From: CAZNSX01 sp964575845
GTDB lineage: Bacteria; UBA8248; CAZNSX01
NCBI GenBank assembly: GCA_964575845.1
Contig: CAZNSX010000001.1
Coordinates: 434,001 to 498,000 of the forward strand
Length of the DNA stretch: 64,000 nt
Reading direction: 5' to 3'
In this document: positions 36,209 through 45,356 of the stretch, one piece after another
Layout: each line of letters begins with the position of its first letter
Position numbering within the stretch: the stretch's first letter is position 1
Notes under the pieces: generated by a model
Seen by the model: only the letters and a program-made list of their open reading frames with translations
Told to the model about the DNA's origin: nothing
The model's database searches: none
Position numbers and translations under genes: made by a program

Positions 36209-37585
36209 ATGAACTATAACCTGCTGGATGAAGAGTGGATTCCGGTTCTATGGAAAGACGGTAATACCAGCCGCGTAGGCATTATTGAGGCGCTCACGCA
36301 AGCAGGCCGGATTCGTCAAATCGCGGCCAGCAATCCCATGGATCGTATCGCGATCCTGCGTTTCCTGCTCGCGCTGCTTTATTGGTGCAAGGGAAACCCG
36401 CCGGGCAAGATTCCAGACGACTCCTTTCCATCGGATTGGTTCAAGAAACTCGATGACAACAAAGACTGTTTCAACCTTCTGGGGGGTGGAAAGAGGTTCT
36501 ATCAAGATCGTAACGCAAAACGCACCCGAGCGGCTACGGATTTGATTCAAGAGATACCTACTGGCAACAACTTCTGGCATTTCAGACATTCAACAGATAA
36601 GAAAGACGGGCTCTGTCCTGCTTGCTGCGCCATGGGGTTGTTGCGGTTGCCGCTATTCTCTGTGAGTGGCCTTAGTGGCCCGGGAGAGCCTAACCTGATG
36701 GCCGGGATCAATGGCGTTCCACCGGTGTATGTTGTGCCTTGGGGTAATTCGCTGTTTGAAACACTCTTAGCTAACTGGGCGACATGCACGAACATCGGAG
36801 AACCTTCATGGGTTCAGGCCGGCATCAGCCAAAATGATGACGTTCCTCCCTTAACTGGCTTGACGCTTCTGCCCAGGCGAGTCTTGTTACATGACCCGGT
36901 CGAAGAATCGGCTGCATGTATCAGCTGTGGCGAGAAAACCGCGGTTATTCTGACCTGTGAGTTTCAGACGGCTGGCAAACAGGAGAATGATAAGTGGAAC
37001 GACCCCCATGTGGTCTATTTAACCGCGACACCACGAAAAGCCGTGAAAGCAGCGGACTTAACGACAGCGGGCAAGTTCAGAATGGATCGCCCATGGCCCG
37101 ATCTGCTTACTCGCATAGTCGAAACGGGCAAACAAACAACGCTACTTGTTGTCGGGTTTGCAACTAACAAGGCAAAGAACGTTGATGTGTGGGAGCGAAT
37201 CATTGATACGCCGACGGAATTAATCCCGGAGAGGGCGGTACCTTTGATAAAGAAATGGCAGGTAGAGGGAAAACAGTTGGAGAAACAATTGAAGAAACAA
37301 ATAAGGTCGAAGATTGAGGGGCCTGCCATTATCACCTTTATCCGCCCCCATGTCGAAGGCAGAGTCTCCGCGAAGGCGGGTGAGTTGATTGCAGGAGGTG
37401 AAGACGCATGGGAACAGGCGGCCAGCGAATATAGGCCGATGATGGCCGCCATCGCCAAATCGCTTTCGCCGGGGTTCACGACGGCGGCGGTTCAACGGCG
37501 AAGGCAGATTGCCCGCTTAATGCCGCACATGCGGCAAACAGATGCGGTAAAGAAGCATTACCGGAAGGAGGGAGGGCACAAGTGA
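36209..37585 (+). CDS. casA: CRISPR-associated Cascade large subunit Cas8e (Cse1)
   Basis: This is the large subunit of type I-E Cascade, which reads the PAM and supports R-loop formation. The 458 residues start MNYNLLDEEWIPVLWKDG, the standard Cse1 opening. It includes the NPMDRIAILRFLLALLYW block, WHFRHSTDKKDGLCPACCAMGLLRL (given here in part), and a C-terminal four-helix region. It is slightly shorter than E. coli CasA (502). It starts after AGGAGG and its stop overlaps the cas11 start by 4 bp. It opens the operon, with no cas3 upstream. In an HNH-type Cascade it may retain PAM recognition while losing the Cas3 docking role. Confidence 0.95.
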   Translation: MNYNLLDEEWIPVLWKDGNTSRVGIIEALTQAGRIRQIAASNPMDRIAILRFLLALLYWCKGNPPGKIPDDSFPSDWFKKLDDNKDCFNLLGGGKRFYQDRNAKRTRAATDLIQEIPTGNNFWHFRHSTDKKDGLCPACCAMGLLRLPLFSVSGLSGPGEPNLMAGINGVPPVYVVPWGNSLFETLLANWATCTNIGEPSWVQAGISQNDDVPPLTGLTLLPRRVLLHDPVEESAACISCGEKTAVILTCEFQTAGKQENDKWNDPHVVYLTATPRKAVKAADLTTAGKFRMDRPWPDLLTRIVETGKQTTLLVVGFATNKAKNVDVWERIIDTPTELIPERAVPLIKKWQVEGKQLEKQLKKQIRSKIEGPAIITFIRPHVEGRVSAKAGELIAGGEDAWEQAASEYRPMMAAIAKSLSPGFTTAAVQRRRQIARLMPHMRQTDAVKKHYRKEGGHK

Positions 37586-38082
37586 CCGCAACGGAACAGT
37601 ATATTAAAGTCCTTACAGATCTAAAGACCGGTGAACTCGGGTTGTTGCGGACGCACGCGGGGCAAGGACTCGATGAATCGGTCGACGGGTTCGACCTGTT
37701 CGCAGGCCTCTGGTGGCCGCTGCGAGCGAATAACCAGCGGGCGCCACGCCGCAAGGTCGCATGGCTTATTGTCAAGCTTTACGCTTTCCGGCAGATTCCG
37801 CATTCCCCCGGCGAGACTCTCGGTTGTCAACTCAGACGGTGTCAGCCTGTCAAGGACCCAGAGAAAAAACGTTTCGCGCAAAGGTTCGACCGGATGCTTA
37901 TACTTCCACTCGACAAGATCGAACCTGCCCTGCAATGGGGGCTTGACCTGCTCGCCTCAAAAGACCTGAAACTCGACTGGGTAAGACTGACGGATGATCT
38001 TTCCATCTGGGAACGCGAATCCACGCGGCTCAAGTGGGCGGAGGAATTTTTAAGAACCATGGAAGGAGGACAGCCATGCTGA
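37582..38082 (+). CDS. casB: Cascade small subunit Cas11 (Cse2)
   Basis: This is the type I-E small subunit, a helical protein that forms a dimer along the Cascade belly and steadies the non-target strand. The 166 residues match E. coli CasB (160). FDLFAGLWWPLR and the arginine-rich AFRQIPHSPGETLG segment are typical Cse2 blocks; the Cascade-facing helices end EFLRTMEGG. It starts at a GTG within GTGA overlapping the cas8e stop, and its 3' end overlaps the cas7e start by 7 bp. Confidence 0.93.
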   Translation: MTATEQYIKVLTDLKTGELGLLRTHAGQGLDESVDGFDLFAGLWWPLRANNQRAPRRKVAWLIVKLYAFRQIPHSPGETLGCQLRRCQPVKDPEKKRFAQRFDRMLILPLDKIEPALQWGLDLLASKDLKLDWVRLTDDLSIWERESTRLKWAEEFLRTMEGGQPC

Positions 38083-39206
38083 TCGAGATTCACGCTATTC
38101 AAAACCACAGCCCGGCCAACCTGAACCGGGACGACCTGGGCGCACCCAAGACCTGTTATTTCGGCGGGGTCCTGCGATCTCGCATCTCCAGCCAGTGCAT
38201 CAAGCGTAGCATCCGCACGAGCGATGAGTTCGAGCAGCTGCGCGGCGGAATTCGCACACGGCAATTAGCGAAGTTAATCTCCGAGAAGCTTACAGGCAAG
38301 AGCGATGTGAAGAAACGCGCAGTAAAGATTCTCGAAAAGTGTGGCATCAAGCCCAAGGGCGGGGATGATGACAGGAGCGACATGCTCGTTTACACGGCCC
38401 GCGAAGCGATTGAAGAGATGGCAAAGCTCCTGCAGGATGGTGAGGGAAAGACAGATGAGAAACTGGCAGAGCAGTTCGGAAAACTCATCAGCAAGAAAGT
38501 TGCCGTGCCGGACATGGCGCTCAGTGGCAGGATGCTTGAAACCGGTAAGATCAAAGATACGACTGTAGAAGCTTCTCTTCAGGTGGCGCACGCAATCTCC
38601 ACTCACGAGGCCCGGCCTGAGGTTGATTATTACGTCGCCGCCGATGACATCCCCGGCGAAGATGCGGGCGCTGGCTATGTGGACGAGGCAATGTTTGCCT
38701 CGGCCTGCTTCTACAAGTATTTCTCCATCCACTGGGAGACGCTGGTCAAAAACCTGAAGAATAATAAGGAACTGGCCGCACATACCGTGGGTGCATTCTT
38801 CCGCGGTGCGGCGCTGGTCAACCCTACGGGTAAGCAGAACAGCTTCGCGGCCCACAATCTCCCTGATGGAATACTGGTAGAGATCAGAAATGCGCCCATC
38901 AGCTACGCCAACGCCTTTGCCAGACCGGTGACCCAGGGTGAACGAGACATCATATCGCAGAGCATCGCGCAACTTGGCCAATACATCCACGACATAGACA
39001 CTGGATACGGAAAGCCACCGAGGCGGTTCTGGTTCTCGCCCAATCTCCGCTATCCCTTGAGCGTTATGGAGGATAAAAAGGAAAGAGCTCTTGCCGAAAA
39101 TAACATCAAATCGCTCGATGAATTGATCCCTGCCGTGGTCGAGGCCATCGGCTACAAATGGGAGGAGGTTAAGAAGGTCGTAGTAAACCCGGAGGTAGCC
39201 TCATGA
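38076..39206 (+). CDS. casC: Cascade backbone protein Cas7e (Cse4)
   Basis: This is the repeated RRM-fold backbone subunit that coats the crRNA spacer. The 376 residues begin MLIEIHAIQNHSPANLNRDD and include GAPKTCYFGGVLRSRISSQC-type sequence (here APKTCYFGGVLRSRISSQ), the Cas7e signature. ALVNPTGKQNSFAAHNLPDG near residue 250 is also typical. The ATG at 38076 has an ideal GGAAGGAGG; an earlier in-frame ATG would overlap cas11 heavily. It overlaps the cas5e-HNH start by ATGA. Confidence 0.96.
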   Translation: MLIEIHAIQNHSPANLNRDDLGAPKTCYFGGVLRSRISSQCIKRSIRTSDEFEQLRGGIRTRQLAKLISEKLTGKSDVKKRAVKILEKCGIKPKGGDDDRSDMLVYTAREAIEEMAKLLQDGEGKTDEKLAEQFGKLISKKVAVPDMALSGRMLETGKIKDTTVEASLQVAHAISTHEARPEVDYYVAADDIPGEDAGAGYVDEAMFASACFYKYFSIHWETLVKNLKNNKELAAHTVGAFFRGAALVNPTGKQNSFAAHNLPDGILVEIRNAPISYANAFARPVTQGERDIISQSIAQLGQYIHDIDTGYGKPPRRFWFSPNLRYPLSVMEDKKERALAENNIKSLDELIPAVVEAIGYKWEEVKKVVVNPEVAS

Positions 39207-40348
39207 GCGCCAATACCCTGTTTCTCCGCCTCGAAGCCCCCTTGCAGGCATGGGGCGATCAGCAGTCCAAGTTTGTCGTCCGGCGGACGGCCGAGGCCCC
39301 CACTAAATCGGGAATTATAGGGATGCTCTGCGCGGCACTGGGCGTTTCCCGTCCAGAGGCCAGCGAAGAGTGGATTCCGAATCTCGGAGCCCTCCGCATG
39401 GGCGTCCGCATCGACTCACCGGGCGTCCGCTGGTGGGATTATCACACGGTCGGCGCAGGAATGCAGATGCGCATTGCCGAAGGTGAGGGAAAACCCAAAC
39501 CCGGCGCGATGCTCACCCGGCGCGAGTATCTCTGCGACGCCTCCTTTCTCGTCGCCCTTCAGGGCGAATCGGCCTTGATTGCCGAACTGGAGGCCGCAAT
39601 GAAAGCGCCAAAATGGGCGCTTTACCTCGGCAGAAAGTCTTGCCCGCCGTCACGACCGATATTGGAGTGTCCAGTTGGTGACTTTCCCGATCTGCTTTCA
39701 GCGCTTAAAGCAGTTCCCTGGCGTCGTCGGCTTAAAGGAGATTCTCCGCAGAAAACCGTGGATTGCCTGCTCGACTGGGAGCCGACGCCTGAACAGCCCG
39801 AGGCTCCCGATGATGCGCTCATCTGGTATGACCTGCCCCTGACATTCGATCCGCCCTCGCATCATCCACGATTTGTAATTAGGAAACCGTTAACAGTTGG
39901 CTCTGGATGTGATATCAACATTGCTGAGAAACCTGCTCAGACACCCACTCCAGCACCACCCCGAATCCGTACCGATTACGATAAGTCAACCTGGGGTAAG
40001 ATCCGGGACAGTCGGCTTGATGAAGATAGACACCTGTGTGTTTTCTGTAAATCACCAGCAAGAACTGGTCAACATATCTCCTATCGCCTCGCCGGAAAAG
40101 AGCATAATTTAGAAGCACTTGGTGATGAGAAAATCATGAGAGAACATCTTGAGCATGTTCGCTCCCTCTGCCGCCTCTGCCACGACGCCGTGACGATGAT
40201 CGAATACGGCCTCGGCATGGGCATGGACCGCATCAATCCCGAAGAGCCGCGCTGGCGCGACATGATCATCCGGAAGCGAGGCGAGATCATCAAGTTCCGC
40301 TCGTTGGAAACACGCCGCCGCAAGCTCGCTGCCGAGGAGGTGGAGTAA
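39203..40348 (+). CDS. casD: Cas5e fused to a C-terminal HNH nuclease domain
   Basis: Residues ~1-232 are Cas5e, the RAMP-fold subunit that caps the crRNA 5' handle. LFLRLEAPLQAWGDQQ, PTKSGIIGMLCAALGVSR, RWWDYHTVGAG, LTRREYLCDASFLVAL and LYLGRKSCPPSRPI all match the family, and RFVIRKPLTV matches its C-terminal strand. Ordinary Cas5e proteins end there at ~225-250 residues; this one has 381. The extra part follows a Pro/Thr linker (about 243-253) and contains DEDRHLCVFCKSPARTGQHI, then VRSLCRLCHDAV: C279/C282, H291, H301/N302 and C323/C326/H327. That is the zinc-stabilised HNH (beta-beta-alpha-metal) layout. Codons are continuous with no frameshift, and the gene overlaps both neighbours by a few bases, so the fusion is genuine. 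Cas5-HNH Cascades have been reported recently in type I-E; here no cas3 is present, so the HNH domain is the expected target nuclease. Confidence 0.93.
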   Translation: MSANTLFLRLEAPLQAWGDQQSKFVVRRTAEAPTKSGIIGMLCAALGVSRPEASEEWIPNLGALRMGVRIDSPGVRWWDYHTVGAGMQMRIAEGEGKPKPGAMLTRREYLCDASFLVALQGESALIAELEAAMKAPKWALYLGRKSCPPSRPILECPVGDFPDLLSALKAVPWRRRLKGDSPQKTVDCLLDWEPTPEQPEAPDDALIWYDLPLTFDPPSHHPRFVIRKPLTVGSGCDINIAEKPAQTPTPAPPRIRTDYDKSTWGKIRDSRLDEDRHLCVFCKSPARTGQHISYRLAGKEHNLEALGDEKIMREHLEHVRSLCRLCHDAVTMIEYGLGMGMDRINPEEPRWRDMIIRKRGEIIKFRSLETRRRKLAAEEVE

Positions 40349-41103
40349 TGTACCTGTCGTATCTCTTGATTGACGTGGGCGACAACCCCGACCGCCACCG
40401 GCCAGGGCGCTTATGGCTCAGGAACCTCTATCATGTCCACCAGCGCCTCTGTATGGCGTTTCCTTCTGCATCCCGAAAATCCGATGATGCAGACTTTTTG
40501 AAACCCTTCAAACCGGAGGACTTTGGTAACGGTCAAGTCCATGTAACACGCGCCGCGGAGTCCGGCTTTCTCTTTCGCATCGACCCGCAACCCGGCAGCC
40601 GGGCAGTGATTCTCGTACAGTCTGCCATAGAGCCCGACTGGGATTATGCATTCCACAACGCCGGTTATCTTCTGGAGGCTCCCACGGAGGTGAAATCATT
40701 CGACCCCAGTTTTGCAAAAGGACAGCGCCTTCGGTTCCGCCTCGTGGCGAACCCGACACGCAAGATAGATACGAAAAGCGGACCGGATGGACACCGGCGT
40801 CACGGAAAGCGCGTTCCTGTTAGGACCGACCATCTCTATGAATGGCTCGCTCGCCGGGCTGAACCGGCGGGGTTTTCCATTGTCAGGGATTCCACCACCG
40901 TTCAGCCAGGATATATCTATGTGAGCAAGACCCGGGACGGCAAGGGGCATCGTCTGCGCTCTGTCCGTTACGAAGGCATTCTCGAAGTCACGGACCCTGC
41001 CTGTTTTAAGGAAACTATTTTCCGCGGCATCGGGCCAGGCAAAGCCTTCGGTTTCGGCCTTCTCTCTGTTGCGCCCGTCCGCCCCTCTCTGGAGGAGCGA
41101 TGA
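40348..41103 (+). CDS. casE: CRISPR RNA endonuclease Cas6e (Cse3)
   Basis: This enzyme cuts the CRISPR transcript 3' of each repeat hairpin and stays bound in Cascade. The 251 residues are longer than E. coli CasE (199). LRNLYHVHQRLCMAFPS carries the likely catalytic His (H31). GPGKAFGFGLLSVAP is the C-terminal glycine-rich loop of the second RRM. DTKSGPDGHRRHGKRVPVR is a basic loop that could hold the repeat stem CCCCACGCGCGTGGGG. It overlaps the cas5e-HNH stop by one base (TAATG) and the cas1 start by four. Confidence 0.95.
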   Translation: MYLSYLLIDVGDNPDRHRPGRLWLRNLYHVHQRLCMAFPSASRKSDDADFLKPFKPEDFGNGQVHVTRAAESGFLFRIDPQPGSRAVILVQSAIEPDWDYAFHNAGYLLEAPTEVKSFDPSFAKGQRLRFRLVANPTRKIDTKSGPDGHRRHGKRVPVRTDHLYEWLARRAEPAGFSIVRDSTTVQPGYIYVSKTRDGKGHRLRSVRYEGILEVTDPACFKETIFRGIGPGKAFGFGLLSVAPVRPSLEER

Positions 41104-42080
41104 GAATTCGAGACCTGCACGTTCTGCCCAAGTTCAGCGACGGGTGGAGCTATCTCTATGTAGAGCATTGTCGTATCGACCAGGAAGCCCGGGCCATTGC
41201 CATCCATGATGAAGCTGGCAGGGTGCCCGTCCCTTGCGCCAATCTGGCTCTGCTAATGTTGGGGCCCGGCGTCTCGATCACCCACGCCGCAATCTCGGTT
41301 CTGGCGGACCACGGGTGCCTTGTAGCCTGGTGTGGGGAAGAGGGGGTACGGTTTTACGCGGTGGGCATGGGCGAGACTCGAAGCGCGTCGAACTTCCTGC
41401 ATCAGGCGCGGATGTGGGCGCACGCGGATCTCCGCATGCAAGTAGTGCGCCGCCTCTACCAGTTGCGGTTTTCCGAGAAGTTCGATCCGTATTTGACTCT
41501 CCGTCAAATCCGCGGGATGGAAGGGATACGTGTTCGGGAGGCATACGCCAGGGCCGCTCGGGAGACCGGTGTGCCATGGTTGGGCCGAAGCTACAGCCGG
41601 GACAAGTGGAGCAGCGCGGACCCTGTGAACCGGGCCTTGTCGGCCGCCAACTCGTGCCTGTATGGTATCTGCCATGCGGCAATTGTGTCAGCGGGCTTCT
41701 CGCCCGCCCTCGGGTTTATCCACACCGGGAAGATGCTGTCGTTCGTGTATGACGTCGCCGACCTTTACAAGACGGAGGTTACAATCCCGGTGGCATTTTG
41801 CGCGGCAGTCCAAGGGCAAGACGGACTGGAGCGACGGGTGCGTGTGACGTGCCGTGACGAATTTGTATCGACACGACTCCTGGAGAGGATCATTCCGGAT
41901 GTCCAGACGGCGTTGATGTTGTCAAAGCGAGGGACTGCCGGCGACAGTAGACCTTTCGACCGGGATGCCGCCGCCCCGGGCTGGTTGTGGGACCCGGAGG
42001 AGGGAAAGGTGGAAGGCGGGCGCATCCATCCGCTGGAAGCGGACGAGACGGAGGCCGACGATGGTGGTTCTGATACTTGA
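41100..42080 (+). CDS. cas1: Type I-E adaptation integrase Cas1
   Basis: Cas1 with Cas2 inserts new spacers at the leader end of the array. The 326 residues resemble E. coli Cas1 (305) with a slightly longer C-terminus. Metal ligands fall at the E. coli positions E141 (RGMEGIRVR), H208 (GFIHTGKM), D218 and D221 (FVYDVADLYK). SSADPVNRALSAANSCLYGI is the family's helical block. It overlaps the cas6e stop by ATGA and the cas2 start by 20 bp. All catalytic residues are present, so adaptation should be possible. Confidence 0.97.
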   Translation: MRIRDLHVLPKFSDGWSYLYVEHCRIDQEARAIAIHDEAGRVPVPCANLALLMLGPGVSITHAAISVLADHGCLVAWCGEEGVRFYAVGMGETRSASNFLHQARMWAHADLRMQVVRRLYQLRFSEKFDPYLTLRQIRGMEGIRVREAYARAARETGVPWLGRSYSRDKWSSADPVNRALSAANSCLYGICHAAIVSAGFSPALGFIHTGKMLSFVYDVADLYKTEVTIPVAFCAAVQGQDGLERRVRVTCRDEFVSTRLLERIIPDVQTALMLSKRGTAGDSRPFDRDAAAPGWLWDPEEGKVEGGRIHPLEADETEADDGGSDT

Positions 42081-42333
42081 GCGTGTGCCGCAGGGATTGC
42101 GAGGCGAGTTGACACGGTGGTTTCTGGAACCAAAGGCTGGCGTATTTGTGGGGCGGGTTTCTGCCATGGTGCGGGACCGCCTCTGGGAGAAGGCGTGCGG
42201 GCAGGCAAGGGAAGGCGGTTGTGTGATGGTCCATACGAGCGACAATGAACAGGGGTTTCGGATCCGCAGTATGGGACGAACGGCGCGGTCGGTCGAAGAC
42301 TTCGAAGGGCTTTTTCTCGTCCGAATGCCGTAA
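42061..42333 (+). CDS. cas2: Type I-E adaptation protein Cas2
   Basis: This is the dimeric non-catalytic core of the Cas1-Cas2 integrase. The 90 residues are of CRISPR-associated Cas2e (ygbF) type: MVVLILERVPQGLRGELTRW at the start, GVFVGRVSAMVRDRLWE in the middle, and QGFRIRSMGRTARSVEDFEG near the end. It begins at an ATG inside the cas1 3' end. Its stop lies only 19 bp before the first repeat, leaving almost no separate leader. Confidence 0.94.
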   Translation: MVVLILERVPQGLRGELTRWFLEPKAGVFVGRVSAMVRDRLWEKACGQAREGGCVMVHTSDNEQGFRIRSMGRTARSVEDFEGLFLVRMP

Positions 42334-42352
42334 AATCAGGCTTTTTTCCAGT
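42334..42352 (+). promoter_or_regulatory. Extremely short leader between cas2 and the array
   Basis: Only 19 bp separate cas2 from repeat 1, including CTTTTTTCC. A normal type I-E leader is several tens to hundreds of bases and carries a promoter and, in E. coli, an IHF site. The leader must overlap cas2, or the array is transcribed from the cas operon. Confidence 0.5.
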
Positions 42353-43419
<1,067 letters not shown>

Positions 43420-43482
43420 TGACCATGCGGTACGCCCACCACTATCCCGGAAGCCTAAGGGCGAGCGTGGAAGTTTTGGACG

Positions 43483-43500
43483 TCTGTTACAAATCTGCTA
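43483..43500 (+). repeat. Right copy of the 18-bp direct repeat flanking the CRISPR-Cas locus
   Basis: TCTGTTACAAATCTGCTA matches 35898-35915 at 17 of 18 positions. It lies between the last CRISPR repeat and tRNA-Leu, and may double as the tRNA promoter: a weak TTGGAC at 43476 and TACATT at 43499 are 17 bp apart. Confidence 0.6.
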
Positions 43501-43555
43501 CATTAGGCGCCATGGGGATTGCAGGGAGGACAGAAAATCCTTTAAAATCAAGGAT

Positions 43556-43642
43556 GCCGGGGTGGCGGAAAGGCAGACGCAGGGGACTTAAAATCCCCTG
43601 GGCTCACAGCCCGTGAGGGTTCGATTCCCTCCCCCGGCACCA
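43556..43642 (+). tRNA. tRNA-Leu (anticodon UAA)
   Basis: Acceptor GCCGGGG pairs with CCCCGGC, and the T arm reads GGTTCGATTCC. The anticodon loop CTTAAAA gives UAA on a GGGGA/TCCCC stem. A long variable arm (GGGCTCACAGCCCGT) marks a class II tRNA. CCA is encoded. It lies about 135 bp after the CRISPR array and 56 bp after the right direct repeat, a classic place for island integration. Confidence 0.97.
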
Positions 43643-43651
43643 TGGTTTTTC

Positions 43652-43686
43652 AAGGGGCTGAGGTCGTAAGCCCCTTTATTTTTTGC
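43652..43686 (+). terminator. Rho-independent terminator after tRNA-Leu
   Basis: AAGGGGCT (43652-43659) pairs with AGCCCCTT (43669-43676) around a 9-base loop, then TTATTTTTTG follows. It begins 10 bp past the tRNA 3' end. Confidence 0.88.
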
Positions 43687-43906
43687 GCTTAGGGCAGTTG
43701 CCCTTTTCTTACGCTAGGGATGCTGAAGTAGCTGGAAGGAGGTGGAGGGAGGGGAAAAGAGGCGGACGATCCGGCACAAAATCCGGCACAGTAAAATCAT
43801 GCCCCGCAGAGGGGTACGGGTGGGGCCGGAACCGACTTGCCGTTCCTGTGTATATCTGCTCTCACCAATTTGAGGGGTACCCCAAGGCTTCCGGGAGAAC
43901 AGGCTC

Positions 43907-44308
43907 TTGACCAATGACCTAATTAACCTCAAGGAACGCTTCGGCTCTCGCTACAAAATCGCCTGGAGCGAGGAGGTCAAGGATGAGGCCAGGCAGCCCA
44001 TGAATCAAATCATCCCGGCCAAGAGAGGACATTTCTACCCCTTCAGCGATAGCGAGGTGGGTTTCTTTTGCGAGTCGCATAGGCTAGCCACGAACCTTCT
44101 CAAGGAATTTCCCGAGGATGTTAGGGTGTTCGTGGACGCCGAGGACGCCGTTGAACTCCTCATCAAGGCTGATGCCTTTGAGAAGGTGGCAGACAGAGAT
44201 GGGGCCAGGAAAAAAAGAAGAGTTAGTGAGCGGGAGCGCCAGAGGCTATCCGAGATGGGTAAAAATACCCGCTTCTTTGCGGCTATAAATGCGGCTTCAG
44301 GCTTCTAG
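43907..44308 (+). CDS. Hypothetical protein of phage or island type
   Basis: This 133-residue protein probably starts at TTG (MTNDLINLKERFGSRYKIAW). RFGSRYKIAWSEE, KRGHFYPFSDSEVGFFCES and a C-terminal basic KKRRVSERERQRLSEMGK resemble small conserved proteins that I recall from prophages and integrated elements (RFG.RY....., IPC..G.IYP..., LS.E.R). No function is known. There is no strong ribosome site. It lies 265 bp after tRNA-Leu, alone, in a region that then decays into non-coding sequence. It could be a surviving gene of an integrated element. Confidence 0.55.
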   Translation: MTNDLINLKERFGSRYKIAWSEEVKDEARQPMNQIIPAKRGHFYPFSDSEVGFFCESHRLATNLLKEFPEDVRVFVDAEDAVELLIKADAFEKVADRDGARKKRRVSERERQRLSEMGKNTRFFAAINAASGF

Positions 44309-44823
44309 AATCGAAGATTGACCCTCGGTGAGTACTTGGGTAGGGGTAGCAAGAAGAGGCATCATTATTTAGCCTTTAACGGTGGGCGGAGGGCTTGCGA
44401 GGGGGAGGGTGGGGACGCCGTTATTTCAATCGAATGATTCAAGCGGGAAGGGTGGCGAGGGTTTTGTCTCACATGGGAGACATTCCCTCTACCGAGAGTC
44501 AGGTACGGGAGCTGGTCCAGCTAACCAAAGCAGTTGAGGCGGAGGCGCAAAAACCTCCATGGGCACGCGGGCAGGGTGGCATTATGGTATGATTCCTTGA
44601 GCCCATGAACCTTGAAAAACAAAAGGGTCCAAAAACGAAAAGGACGTCGCTCTGTCCGATGCCCAAAATCTGGCTTAGAAGATGGTAATTGAGGAGGGAG
44701 CCGTTCTCAAGAAAGGGCTAGGCCTCCCGCACCGATTCCTTCCCACAATACTCCTGTAGGCTCTCATTGAGAAACTTGAAATCCGCTTTGCTGAGGGTGA
44801 AAAACCTGATGCTAAAATCGTAA

Positions 44824-44905
44824 AGGGAAAAAACGTGTCAATAGGCCCATCTTGCGAATCAAGGGGCTCTTAAAGCTGTAGTCTTTGAAAATACAAGGGT
44901 TTAGG
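44824..44905 (+). repeat. Dispersed decayed repeat, copy 1
   Basis: The core GTGTCAATAGGCCCAT and CTCTTAAAGCT are shared with copies at 54761 and 56990. This copy is the most diverged and stops before the cysteine-rich part. See the fuller copy at 54761-54990. Confidence 0.75.
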
Positions 44906-45289
44906 GTATCACACTAAAATCTTATCCACGTCATCTCTTTTTCTAGACCTTTTTCCAAAATAGTTTCTTTCCCCCTTATAGGGCTTTTCTTGTCCCTATA
45001 GGATTGGCAAAAAAGCAGCTTTTCTTGGGCGCGAATAAATACTTGGGCGCAATCTCAAAGCTCTCGAGACCAAAAGCCAACCCTCCTCTCAATCCCTACA
45101 GTATGGAAAGAGAGGTCTATCCACATCCAGGCGCGGCCAATGTAACTTATTGATTGTTTTGCCATTATACATCAGGAAAAGCTGAATAGCGTAATCTGTC
45201 AATATCACGATGACAGCACCTGTCCTCGAAATGCGCCCTTTTGGGCAAAATGCGCGCCATAAGGGCTCCGCTTAAAATTCTAAAAAGAC

Positions 45290-45318
45290 TTGACAAATTA
45301 AATAAAATCTGATAAAAA
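45290..45318 (+). promoter_or_regulatory. Probable promoter of the HTH-receiver gene
   Basis: TTGACA at 45290-45295 and TAAAAA at 45313-45318 are 17 bp apart, 39 bp before the ATG at 45357. Two TTGTAAA direct repeats, spaced one helical turn apart (45319-45335), follow and could be an operator for the encoded regulator. Confidence 0.5.
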
Positions 45319-45356
45319 TTGTAAAAAGTTGTAAATCGTCCAAAGCACATTAGCTA

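Larger units (their letters stand above)
44309..45356. other. Degraded AT-rich region
   Basis: This 1.05-kb stretch has no convincing gene. Plus-strand translation around 44680-44840 gives an interrupted coding-like string (KMVIEEGAVLKKGLGLPHRF, stop, ALIEKLEIRFAEGEKPDAK) with several stops, so it looks like an old gene. Repeat family copy 1 (44824-44905) follows it. A short frame at 44434-44592 (MIQAGRVARVLSHMGD...) lacks a ribosome site. The right 180 bp are AT-rich promoter DNA. Confidence 0.5.

Noticed and set aside
43420..43482. Leader of the CRISPR array on its right side
   Set aside because: Repeat orientation (GTGAACCG handle) and cas1-cas2 position argue for transcription rightwards from the cas2 side.
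43683..43906. A tyrosine integrase remnant after tRNA-Leu
   Set aside because: The translated GTKSGTV and flanking residues are too short and generic to support an integrase; no catalytic R, H, R or Y block is seen.
44434..44592. A small protein gene
   Set aside because: It has no ribosome site and no similarity to anything I know, and it sits in a degraded stretch.
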